DNA of 10,046 bases, from NCBI GenBank assembly GCA_023420795.1, contig JAEZVM010000291.1:1-10046 (forward strand), read 5' to 3'. Below, piece after piece: positions 1-6,314 of this stretch (the first letter of the stretch is position 1; each line of letters starts with the position of its first letter). A model generated the notes under the pieces. It did no database searches and was not told where the DNA came from. It saw only the letters and a list, made by a program, of their open reading frames with translations. This DNA comes from Pseudomonadota bacterium. GTDB lineage: Bacteria > Pseudomonadota > Gammaproteobacteria > Burkholderiales > Burkholderiaceae_D. Position numbers and translations under genes: made by a program.

Positions 1-792
1 GATCCGGAAAAGCTGGCGCGCGTCAAGAATCTGCAGAAGCGCTATTTCCTGCGCCTCACGCAGGGGAATTACGACATGGAATACGTCGAAAACCGGCTAC
101 GGATCGGCAATGTGCATGAGCGCATCGGGCTGCCGGTCAAGTCCTATCTCGGCATGTACAACTTTTATCTGCGGACGGTGGCGGCGCGTCTGTTTTCCAC
201 CTTCAAGGATGATCCGGAACACGCTTACCAGGTTTTCTTTTCCCTGATGAAATTGACCTTTCTGGATATAGGACTTGCGATCGATACCTATATCGATTCG
301 CGCGAGCGGACGATAGGCGCGCAGCAGGAAGCAATCCGGGAGCTTTCGACGCCGGTGCTGCCGTTTCGTGAGGGCATTCTGATTCTGCCGATGGTCGGCC
401 TGATCGACTCCTACCGCGCCAGCCAGTTGACGGAACAACTGCTGCAGGCAATCCTGAAGAATCGCGCCAAGGTGGTGGTGCTCGACATCACCGGCGTGCC
501 TTATGTCGATTCGCGGGTGGCCAGCCATCTGATACAGACGGTTGAGGCGGCGCGGCTGATGGGCTCGAAGGTCATCATTTCCGGAGTGTCTCCCGAAATC
601 GCGCTGACCATGGTCACCATCGGCGTCGAACTCGGGCAGATTGAAACAGTGGGCGACATGCAGAATGCGATCGAGCGCGCCGAGCAGCTCAGCGGTTATG
701 TAGTAACCCGGGTCCGCCCGGAGCGCAGGCAGAAAGGCGCATCCGGAGAGCGCGGTGAAGGCCGCAGCGAAGACGGCGACGATTACCTGTAA
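1..792 (+). CDS. rsbR: RsbR-type stressosome sensor, globin-coupled plus STAS domain (5' truncated)
   Basis: The frame is open from base 1, so the start lies left of the window and 263 codons plus a stop are visible. The ATG at 76 is internal: the residues before it already fit the globin fold. Counting from base 1, residues 1-100 resemble the C-terminal half of a globin-coupled sensor domain. They carry the signature VHERIGL, whose His39 (bases 115-117) is in the place of the proximal heme ligand. An alpha-helical linker with ELSTPV (about 114-119) leads to a STAS domain (about 125-240). Known for the family: RsbR proteins form the stressosome with RsbS and are phosphorylated by RsbT on two STAS residues. 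Here those positions appear to be Ser171 (511-513) and Thr203 (607-609). The protein ends in an unusual charged Arg/Gly/Glu/Asp-rich tail of about 25 residues. It is first of the visible rsbR-S-T-X-effector operon. Identity is secure; heme binding is inferred. Confidence 0.92.
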   Translation, partial: DPEKLARVKNLQKRYFLRLTQGNYDMEYVENRLRIGNVHERIGLPVKSYLGMYNFYLRTVAARLFSTFKDDPEHAYQVFFSLMKLTFLDIGLAIDTYIDSRERTIGAQQEAIRELSTPVLPFREGILILPMVGLIDSYRASQLTEQLLQAILKNRAKVVVLDITGVPYVDSRVASHLIQTVEAARLMGSKVIISGVSPEIALTMVTIGVELGQIETVGDMQNAIERAEQLSGYVVTRVRPERRQKGASGERGEGRSEDGDDYL

Positions 793-796
793 GGGA
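791..796 (+). promoter_or_regulatory. Ribosome binding site of rsbS
   Basis: AAGGGA overlaps the rsbR stop codon (790-792) and lies 6 bases before the ATG at 803. It sits directly against the other candidate ATG at 797, which is too close for initiation. This favours 803 as the rsbS start and implies coupling to rsbR translation. Confidence 0.6.
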
Positions 797-802
797 ATGC
801 CG

Positions 803-1159
803 ATGCTCGTTCCCATCCTGAAGCAGGAAGATTTTTTGATCGCATCGATCCAGGGGGCGCTCAGCGATGCCGAGCTGCTTGCGCTGCGCGACCAGCTGGT
901 GGCTAAGGTCAGGCAATTCCGCTCGCGCGCGGTCATCATCGATGTCGCGGTGCTCGACATCATGGATTCCTTCGCCGCGCGCACCCTGCGCAATATCGCG
1001 CAGATGACCCGGCTGCTCGGTGCGAAAACCATTGTGGTCGGCATCCAGCCGGATGTCGCGATGTCGATGGTGCAGCTCGGACTACGTCTTGACGGCACCA
1101 TCATTGCGCTGGATCTGGAGGATGGCCTCTCGGTCCTGAAAAACCGTGAAATGCAATGA
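803..1159 (+). CDS. rsbS: RsbS-type STAS scaffold protein of the stressosome
   Basis: A protein of 118 residues made of one STAS domain, the usual size for RsbS (about 120). The start at 803 gives an N-terminus beginning MLVPILKQ, typical of RsbS, and is supported by the AAGGGA site at 791-796; the frame also opens further upstream at 797 and 755. The phosphorylation site of RsbS is recognisable as Ser56 in DIMDSFAAR, equivalent to B. subtilis Ser59. Known role: RsbS and RsbR co-assemble into a large cytoplasmic stressosome that sequesters RsbT. Phosphorylation of RsbS by RsbT releases the kinase, and RsbX removes the phosphate. The gene follows rsbR by 10 bases and its stop overlaps the rsbT start in an ATGA arrangement, so translational coupling is likely. 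Confidence 0.93.
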   Translation: MLVPILKQEDFLIASIQGALSDAELLALRDQLVAKVRQFRSRAVIIDVAVLDIMDSFAARTLRNIAQMTRLLGAKTIVVGIQPDVAMSMVQLGLRLDGTIIALDLEDGLSVLKNREMQ

Positions 1160-1569
1160 CGCAAGCGATGGAGTGCGAAGCAGCAATGCCGATCCGATCC
1201 GACCTGGATGTGATGAAAGCGCGCCAGCAGGGAAAGGAGCTGGCGTCCTCGCTGCGCTTTACCAACAGCGAGCTGACCATTATTGCCACCGCGATTTCGG
1301 AAATCGCGCGCAATACGGTGCTGTATGCCAAAAACGGCAGCTTGCTGCTGAAGGTGATCCGGCAAGGGCAGAAGCGTGGCATTCTCGTGGTAGCGACGGA
1401 TCAGGGGCCGGGCATTCCCGATCTTTCGCAGGTGATGCAGGATGGCTATTCGACCTCGCACGGGCTGGGCATCGGCCTGCCCGGCGCGCGGCGCCTGATG
1501 GATGAATTCGATATCGTTTCCGAGGTCGGCAAGGGAACTACGGTGACGATGAAGAAATGGGAGCGCTGA
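1156..1569 (+). CDS. rsbT: RsbT-type serine/threonine switch kinase (HATPase fold)
   Basis: A 137-residue GHKL-type ATPase/kinase domain standing alone, close to the 133 residues of B. subtilis RsbT. The N box is visible as SEIARN (residues 48-53, Glu49 and Asn53). The G1 box is DQGPGIPD (82-89) and the G2 box GLGIGLPGARRLMDEF begins at 103. GYSTSHGLG and the IPDLSQVM stretch match RsbT rather than the anti-sigma factor RsbW. Known role: RsbT phosphorylates RsbR and RsbS under stress, leaves the stressosome and binds the N-terminal domain of its output partner. The start at 1156 overlaps the rsbS stop (ATGA); in-frame ATGs at 1168 and 1186 are alternatives, and none has a strong ribosome binding site. 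In this operon the likely partner is the RsbU_N-like domain of the protein starting at 2173. Confidence 0.93.
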   Translation: MTQAMECEAAMPIRSDLDVMKARQQGKELASSLRFTNSELTIIATAISEIARNTVLYAKNGSLLLKVIRQGQKRGILVVATDQGPGIPDLSQVMQDGYSTSHGLGIGLPGARRLMDEFDIVSEVGKGTTVTMKKWER

Positions 1570-1573
1570 TGCC

Positions 1574-2215
1574 ATGACGGCTTCCGGCAGCACGCCGCTG
1601 TTGCAGTACTGGGTTGCCGCGCGGCCGATGCCGGGGCAGCAGGAGTCGGGCGACCAGTATCTGGTCGCGGATTTTCCGGGCGGGGCGCTGGTGGCGGCGA
1701 TAGACGGCCTCGGCCATGGCGAGGAAGCCGCTGCGGCCGCCAAGGCAGCGGTTGCCACGCTCGCGCAGCATGCGGACGAGCCGGTGGCGGCGCTGCTGCA
1801 ACGCTGTCACCAACAGTTGCGCCGCATGCGTGGCGCGGTAATGACGCTGGCCTCCTTCCGCACCGCCGACAGTACGCTCACCTGGCTCGGCGTCGGCAAC
1901 GTCGAATGCATGCTGCTGCGTGCCGCTGCGCCGTCTGGTGCAAAACCGGCGTCGCTGTTGCTGCGCGGCGGCATTGTAGGCGACCGGCTGCCGCCATTGC
2001 ATCCGGCCACCGTGCCGGTGCAGCGGGGAGACGTGTTGCTGCTTGCCACCGACGGCATTGCGAGCGCATTCATCCGCGAGCTGCGTTATCCGGACGATCC
2101 GCAGCAACTGGTGAATCAGCTCTTTGCTCGATATGCCCGGAACACGGATGACGCCTTGATACTGGGGGCTCAATGGAACGACGGCGCAAAAATGGCGGTA
2201 ACGACGGGAAGCTGA
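1574..2215 (+). CDS. rsbX: RsbX-type PP2C/SpoIIE-family phosphatase
   Basis: A 213-residue protein matching a minimal PP2C-like (SpoIIE family) phosphatase, about the size of B. subtilis RsbX. Metal-binding aspartates are visible: Asp27 in SGDQYL, Asp44 in AAIDGLGHG, Asp160 in LLATDGIA and Asp192/193 in NTDDALIL. There is no sensor domain. Known role: RsbX dephosphorylates RsbS and RsbR, resetting the stressosome so that RsbT is recaptured. The gene starts 4 bases after the rsbT stop, and its last 43 bases are shared with the start of the next gene in another frame. A general SpoIIE-type phosphatase is the alternative, but the position after rsbRST makes RsbX much more likely. Confidence 0.88.
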   Translation: MTASGSTPLLQYWVAARPMPGQQESGDQYLVADFPGGALVAAIDGLGHGEEAAAAAKAAVATLAQHADEPVAALLQRCHQQLRRMRGAVMTLASFRTADSTLTWLGVGNVECMLLRAAAPSGAKPASLLLRGGIVGDRLPPLHPATVPVQRGDVLLLATDGIASAFIRELRYPDDPQQLVNQLFARYARNTDDALILGAQWNDGAKMAVTTGS

Positions 2216-4794
2216 CTCCCGGTGCAGAGGCCGCCAACCGGCTCTCGGACAGCATCGGCATGGCGGCCGAGCCGGACAGCGCGTACGTGGAGTTCCAGAA
2301 TGAATACCGGTTCGCGCTGATGCGCTACCTGCAGGGCGAGAACGACGAAGCATCGCTGCTGCATGCGTATGAACTGGGCCGGCGCGGCGCTACCAGCCGC
2401 CTGAGCATTCTGAACCTGAGCGAAATCCATCAGGCCGCGCTGCTGTCGGCGGATGCCGAACGCCGCATGCCGCTCGATAAGGAAGTCGCCAGCATGCTCA
2501 CCAAAGGGGCGGAATTCCTTGGGCAGGCATTGGCGCCGTTCGAGATGATGCACCGCGGCTATGTCGAGACCATTTCGCAGCTGCGCCATCTGAACGAGAC
2601 GCTCAGGCAGCAGACCTATGCGCTGCAGGTGAGCGAGGAACGCATGCGCATGTTCATCAAGAATACGCCGGCGGCGGTGGCGATGCTCGATCGCGACCTG
2701 CGCTATGTGCTGGTGAGCCCGCGCTGGCATGCCGATTATCGGTTGGGTGGCCGGGACATCATTGGCCTGCGTCATTACGACGTGTTTCCGGAAACGCCGC
2801 CGGCATGGCGCGACATATATCAGCGCTGCCTGGCCGGCGCGACAGACAAGAACGAGGAGGCGTCCTTCATGCGCGCCGATGGCACGCTCGACTGGGTGCG
2901 CTGGGAGATCCATCCGTGGTACACCGACCGCGGCGAGATCGGCGGCATCATCATGTTCACCGAGGTCATCACCGAGAGGAAGAATCAGGAGCGCAAGATC
3001 GCGCGGCTGAGCCGCATCCAGGGCATCCTGAGCGCGATCAACGCGGCCATCGTCCGCACCGGCAACCGCCAGGACCTGGTACAGGAAGTTTGCCGCATCG
3101 CGGTTGAGAACGGCAGGTTCAGGCAGGCCTGGGTCGGCTTCACGGCAGCCGACGGGAAGACGGTAGAGCCGGTGGCCTCGCATGTCGCTGCGGGACCGGA
3201 TGCGACTGTATCCGGTGCCGTGCAGCAGGAGCAGAAGCTCGTTAAGCGAGCGCTCAAGCGCTGCCGGCCTGTCGTCTGCAACGATATCGCGTCCGGCAAG
3301 CGCCTCGAGTTCCGGGACGCGTATCTGCGCAGCGGTTATCGCTCTTTCGTCGTGCTGCCTTTGCGTATCGAGGAAAAGACCGCCAGCGTACTGTGCCTGT
3401 ACGCGGGCGAACCGGAGTTCTTCGATAGCGAGGAAATGAAGCTGCTGTCCGAGCTGGCGGAAGACATCTCCTATGCACTCGATCACCTCGTCAAGGAAGA
3501 GCGCATCAATTACCTTGCCTACTATGACGCGCTGACCGGACTGCCGAACCGCGACCTGTTCTTCGACCGCCTGCAGCGACAGGTGGAAGCAGCTCGGCAC
3601 GAGCAGGAAAACATGGCGGTGTTGCTGATCGATGTCGAGCGCTTCTCCAACATCAACGACACCTTTGGGCGCCATGTCGGCGATGCGATGCTCAGGCAGA
3701 TCGCCGGGCGCCTGAAAGCGCGGGTATCTTCGCACGATAGCCTCGCGCATATCGGCGGCGACGTGTTTGCGATCATGCTGGCCGATATCAGAGGCGCGGC
3801 GGATGCCGCCCACATGCTGGAAAAGCTGCTGCATGAGTGTTTCGCGCCGGCTTTCCAGGTCGATGATCAGGAGCTGTACATCTCGGTCAAGGCCGGCATA
3901 TCGCTGTTCCCGATCGACGGCACCGATCACGACCTGCTCTACAAGAATGCGGAAGTCGCATTGCGCAAGGCGCAGAAGAACGGCGACACCTATCTGTTCT
4001 ACCGCCGCGAAATGAATGCCAGCGTCGCCCGGCGGCTGACGCTGGAAAACCGGCTGTACCGGGCGCTGGAACGCGGCGAATTCCGGCTGCATTACCAGCC
4101 GAAGATCGATACCGTGAGCGGCCGCGTGGCCGGCCTGGAATCACTGCTGCGCTGGCAGGAGCCGATGTCGGGGCTGATCCAGCCCGCCGCCTTCATTCCG
4201 ATCCTGGAAGAGACGGGCATGATTCTCCCGGTCGGCCGATGGATCATGGAGCAGGCGATCGAGGACTACAACGACTGGATGGACCAAGGACTGGCGCCGC
4301 CGCCAATCGCAGTCAACATTTCTGTGGTACAGCTGCGCAGCAGAGACTTCGTCAATTCGCTGAAAAGTATCGATGGCAGGATGCCGGACGGCGCGCGCGT
4401 GCTAGATCTGGAGATCACCGAGAGCATTCTGATGGAAGATATCGACCAGAACATCGCAAAACTGCGCGCGGCAAAGGACATGGGCATGAAGATCGCGATC
4501 GACGATTTCGGCACCGGCTATTCGTCGCTGAGCTACCTGACACGGCTGCCTATCGATCTGCTGAAGATCGACCGCTCCTTCGTGACCGACATGAACCAGA
4601 GCCCGCCTGGCCTTGCGATGGTCAGCTCGGTGATCTCGCTGGCGCACTCGCTGCAGCTCGGCGTGATCGCCGAAGGGGTCGCCGACGAGGAACAGGCCAA
4701 GCTGCTGCGGCTCTTGCGCTGCGACCAGTTGCAGGGCTTCTATTGCAGCAAGCCGCTGCCCGCCGAGAAGGTGGGTGAGCTGCTGGCGGCGTAA
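2173..4794 (+). CDS. RsbU_N-like / PAS / GAF / degenerate GGDEF / EAL output protein of the stressosome
   Basis: An 873-residue protein without membrane segments. Residues about 38-125 resemble the RsbT-binding N-terminal domain of RsbU (YRFALMRYL, SLLHAYELGRR, LSEIHQAALL). A short coiled segment follows, then PAS (about 155-270), GAF (285-440), GGDEF (445-610) and EAL (620-870). The GGDEF signature is GGDVF (528-532), the usual FK lysine is Ser492 and no RxxD inhibitory site is seen, so cyclase activity is probably lost. The EAL domain keeps the expected catalytic residues: Glu656 (in ESLLR, a Ser variant of EAL), Asn715, Glu747, Asp777-Asp778, Lys798, Glu834 and Gln854. It is therefore probably a c-di-GMP phosphodiesterase. 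The start at 2173 follows GGGGG at 2164-2168 and overlaps rsbX by 43 bases, which suggests translational coupling. Inference: RsbT binds the N-terminal domain and tunes c-di-GMP hydrolysis in place of the sigma-B pathway. Domain calls are firm except RsbU_N, which rests on pattern resemblance. Confidence 0.9.
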   Translation: MERRRKNGGNDGKLTPGAEAANRLSDSIGMAAEPDSAYVEFQNEYRFALMRYLQGENDEASLLHAYELGRRGATSRLSILNLSEIHQAALLSADAERRMPLDKEVASMLTKGAEFLGQALAPFEMMHRGYVETISQLRHLNETLRQQTYALQVSEERMRMFIKNTPAAVAMLDRDLRYVLVSPRWHADYRLGGRDIIGLRHYDVFPETPPAWRDIYQRCLAGATDKNEEASFMRADGTLDWVRWEIHPWYTDRGEIGGIIMFTEVITERKNQERKIARLSRIQGILSAINAAIVRTGNRQDLVQEVCRIAVENGRFRQAWVGFTAADGKTVEPVASHVAAGPDATVSGAVQQEQKLVKRALKRCRPVVCNDIASGKRLEFRDAYLRSGYRSFVVLPLRIEEKTASVLCLYAGEPEFFDSEEMKLLSELAEDISYALDHLVKEERINYLAYYDALTGLPNRDLFFDRLQRQVEAARHEQENMAVLLIDVERFSNINDTFGRHVGDAMLRQIAGRLKARVSSHDSLAHIGGDVFAIMLADIRGAADAAHMLEKLLHECFAPAFQVDDQELYISVKAGISLFPIDGTDHDLLYKNAEVALRKAQKNGDTYLFYRREMNASVARRLTLENRLYRALERGEFRLHYQPKIDTVSGRVAGLESLLRWQEPMSGLIQPAAFIPILEETGMILPVGRWIMEQAIEDYNDWMDQGLAPPPIAVNISVVQLRSRDFVNSLKSIDGRMPDGARVLDLEITESILMEDIDQNIAKLRAAKDMGMKIAIDDFGTGYSSLSYLTRLPIDLLKIDRSFVTDMNQSPPGLAMVSSVISLAHSLQLGVIAEGVADEEQAKLLRLLRCDQLQGFYCSKPLPAEKVGELLAA

Positions 4795-4800
4795 CCTGGT

Positions 4801-5613
4801 TTATTCGTCGGCGGCAAGCTGTCGCAGTACTTCTGCCGTTGCCGCGTCCGCCGGGAAGAAGGTTTCCAGCGCCAGTTCCGACAGCGTTATATCGACAGGC
4901 GTGCCGAACACGGTGGTGGTGCTGATGAAGGACAGGGTGCCGTTGCCGGTGGCGAGCTGGAAGGGCACAACCACGCCGGCAAAGTCCTGCGTCTCCGTGG
5001 CGCGCTGCGCTGTTGCGGGTGCCGGATAGCCGCTCAATTCATTCAGCAGATTCACGAGGACTGGATCGGCGGTCACCTCGATCTGGTGCCGCAGCCGCTC
5101 GAACAGATGCGCGCGCCATTGCGCATGGTTGGCAATGCGCGGCGCCAGCCCCCCCGGATGCAGGCTCAGGCGCAGCACGTTCACTGGCGGCTGCAGCAGC
5201 GACGGATCGATGCCCGCCAGCAGCGGCTGCACCGCGCGGTTGTACGCAACCAGATGCCAGTGGCGGTCGATCGCCAGCGCCGGATACGGCTCATGCCCGG
5301 CCAGCACCAGTTCCATCGCCTTGCGCGCCGGTTGCAGCTGCGGATCGTCCAGACGCCGTTCCGGAAAGACCGGCGCGTAACCGGCCGACACCAGCAGCGC
5401 ATTGCGCTCCCGCAGCGGTATCTCCAGACGCTCGGCAAGGCGCAGCACCATGTCGCGGCTCGGCTGCGCGCGGCCGGTTTCCATGAAGCTCAGGTGGCGC
5501 GTCGAGATATCGGCGTCGAGCGCGAGATCGAGCTGCGACAGGCGGCGGCGCTGGCGCCATTCGCGCAGGTAGTCTCCAACGGGGCGGGTAGCGGGCATCA
5601 TGGCGTCGATCAT
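4801..5613 (-). CDS. XRE-family transcriptional regulator with MmyB-like ligand-binding domain
   Basis: A 270-residue soluble protein. Residues about 12-66 form a helix-turn-helix of the XRE/Cro type: LREWRQRRRLSQLDLA, then ISTRHLSFMETGRAQPS as the recognition region. Residues about 95-262 match the MmyB-like ligand-binding domain, a PAS-like fold, with the family features PALAIDRHWHLVAYN, VNVLRLSLHPGGLAPRI and a closing TLSELALETFFPAD. Members are usually local regulators of a neighbouring gene; the ligand is rarely known and cannot be read here. The gene converges on the stressosome operon (6 bases between stops, no terminator seen) and diverges from a small membrane protein gene, the likeliest target. 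A 17-bp dyad at 5637-5653 lies just upstream of its start. The start is uncertain: ATGs at 5613, 5601 and 5598 all lack a strong ribosome binding site. Confidence 0.9.
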   Translation of the reverse strand: MIDAMMPATRPVGDYLREWRQRRRLSQLDLALDADISTRHLSFMETGRAQPSRDMVLRLAERLEIPLRERNALLVSAGYAPVFPERRLDDPQLQPARKAMELVLAGHEPYPALAIDRHWHLVAYNRAVQPLLAGIDPSLLQPPVNVLRLSLHPGGLAPRIANHAQWRAHLFERLRHQIEVTADPVLVNLLNELSGYPAPATAQRATETQDFAGVVVPFQLATGNGTLSFISTTTVFGTPVDITLSELALETFFPADAATAEVLRQLAADE

Positions 5614-5636
5614 AGCCGAAGCGCCTATGCCTTCCC

Positions 5637-5653
5637 ATTACCTTGCAGGTAAT
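5637..5653. promoter_or_regulatory. Candidate operator: 17-bp dyad between divergent genes
   Basis: ATTACCT-TGC-AGGTAAT is a perfect inverted repeat of 7-base arms around a 3-base centre. It lies 23 bases upstream of the regulator start (5613) and 59 bases upstream of the membrane protein start (5713). Its size and symmetry fit binding by a dimeric helix-turn-helix protein such as the adjacent XRE/MmyB regulator. No convincing -35/-10 pair was found around it, so the link is inferred from position and symmetry only. Confidence 0.5.
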
Positions 5654-5702
5654 CGACTTGATGCGGATCGTGTACGAGCATGAAGCCTCCCCCCAACCTG
5701 AT

Positions 5703-5706
5703 GGAG
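5703..5706 (+). promoter_or_regulatory. Ribosome binding site choosing the start at 5713
   Basis: GGAG stands 6 bases before the ATG at 5713. In-frame ATGs at 5680 and 5701 have no comparable site, so 5713 is the preferred start of the membrane protein. Confidence 0.55.
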
Positions 5707-5712
5707 ACTGCC

Positions 5713-6117
5713 ATGTTCGCTACTTCCTCTTCTGACTTCCTGCGCCGCGTGCTGATGACCGATGCACTCGCCACTGCCGCCACCGGCCTGCTGCTCGCGC
5801 TCGGCGCCGGCCATCTCTCACCGCTGTTCGGCCTGCCGCTGGTTCTGTTGCGCGAGGCGGGCATCGTTCTGCTGCCGTTCGCGGCGCTTGTCGCTTATGT
5901 CGCCACGCGCGCGCAGCTGTCCCGGCGCTGGGTTTGGGCGATCATCATCTGCAATGCCTTGTGGGTGGCCGACAGCATCGTCTTGCTGATGTCCGGCTGG
6001 GTCAGTCCCACCCTGATCGGCCAGATATTCGTGATGGCGCAAGCGCTGGTGGTGGCGCTGCTGGCCGAGCTGGAATATTTCGGCCTGCGCAAAGTCCCGG
6101 TGGCGCTGATGGGCTGA
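5713..6117 (+). CDS. Small four-helix membrane protein of unknown function
   Basis: With the start at 5713 the product has 134 residues; starting at 5680 would add 11 residues of poor quality. I do not recognise a characterised family. Four hydrophobic segments can be seen: about 13-33, 41-65, 73-94 and 99-119, joined by short loops with few charges (TRAQLSRR between helices 2 and 3, DSIV within helix 3). There are no cysteine pairs, metal-binding clusters or enzymatic motifs, so it is most likely an inner-membrane protein of a small hypothetical family. It is transcribed divergently from the XRE/MmyB-type regulator, which is the common arrangement of such a regulator with its target gene. 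Expression is therefore probably controlled through the dyad in the shared intergenic region. Confidence 0.78.
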   Translation: MFATSSSDFLRRVLMTDALATAATGLLLALGAGHLSPLFGLPLVLLREAGIVLLPFAALVAYVATRAQLSRRWVWAIIICNALWVADSIVLLMSGWVSPTLIGQIFVMAQALVVALLAELEYFGLRKVPVALMG

Positions 6118-6154
6118 GCAATTGACAGGGAGCGACGCTTTCCTCTCTGCCGAA

Positions 6155-6185
6155 TTGACTATTGCCGTACGGAAACATTTGTACT
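6155..6185 (+). promoter_or_regulatory. Weak candidate sigma-70 promoter upstream of the receiver gene
   Basis: TTGACT (6155-6160) is followed after 19 bases by TGTACT (6180-6185), four of six matches to the -10 consensus but with a long spacer. If real, transcription would begin close to the large hairpin at 6189-6228, placing it at the very 5' end of the mRNA for the receiver protein. The call is tentative. Confidence 0.25.
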
Positions 6186-6188
6186 AAG

Positions 6189-6228
6189 CTGCCCCTGTCG
6201 TTCCGTTAATCAGGAACGACAGGGGCAG
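6189..6228. repeat. Perfect 16-bp inverted repeat (hairpin) between membrane protein and receiver genes
   Basis: CTGCCCCTGTCGTTCC at 6189-6204 is exactly complementary to GGAACGACAGGGGCAG at 6213-6228, with an 8-base loop (GTTAATCA). It lies 71 bases after the membrane protein stop and 86 bases before the receiver start. Neither side has the T-run expected of an intrinsic terminator: on the + strand the stem is followed by GCAGAAAAACG. It could be a 5'-leader hairpin of the receiver mRNA, a 3'-end processing structure of the upstream mRNA, or a large protein-binding dyad. The structure is certain, the role is not. Confidence 0.85.
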
Positions 6229-6314
6229 GCAGAAAAACGAGCCGCCGCCCCGGTAAAGGTTCCGGTACCGTACCTCGGATCGCCGGAAAGTGGAATCAAC
6301 AGCCACCGGATATC

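Noticed and set aside
755..802. Upstream ATGs (755, 797) as rsbS start
   Set aside because: 755 adds residues unlike RsbS and lies inside rsbR; 797 abuts the AAGGGA site. 803 has correct spacing and the typical RsbS N-terminus.
97..1758. Long open frame on the minus strand across rsbR-rsbT
   Set aside because: It is antisense to well-recognised rsbR, rsbS and rsbT, and its translation is low-complexity Arg/His/Ala-rich with no family resemblance: a GC-rich shadow frame.
2170..4092. 640-codon open frame on the minus strand opposite the effector gene
   Set aside because: The plus strand encodes clear RsbU_N-like, PAS, GAF and GGDEF domains here. The antisense translation shows no domain and arises from codon bias.
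6122..6150. TTGACA at 6122-6127 as a -35 element
   Set aside because: No acceptable -10 hexamer occurs at 16-18 bases downstream (CTCTGC at 17).
6189..6240. Large hairpin as an intrinsic terminator of the membrane protein gene
   Set aside because: The stem is followed by GCAGAAAAACG on the plus strand, and no T-run follows it on the minus strand.
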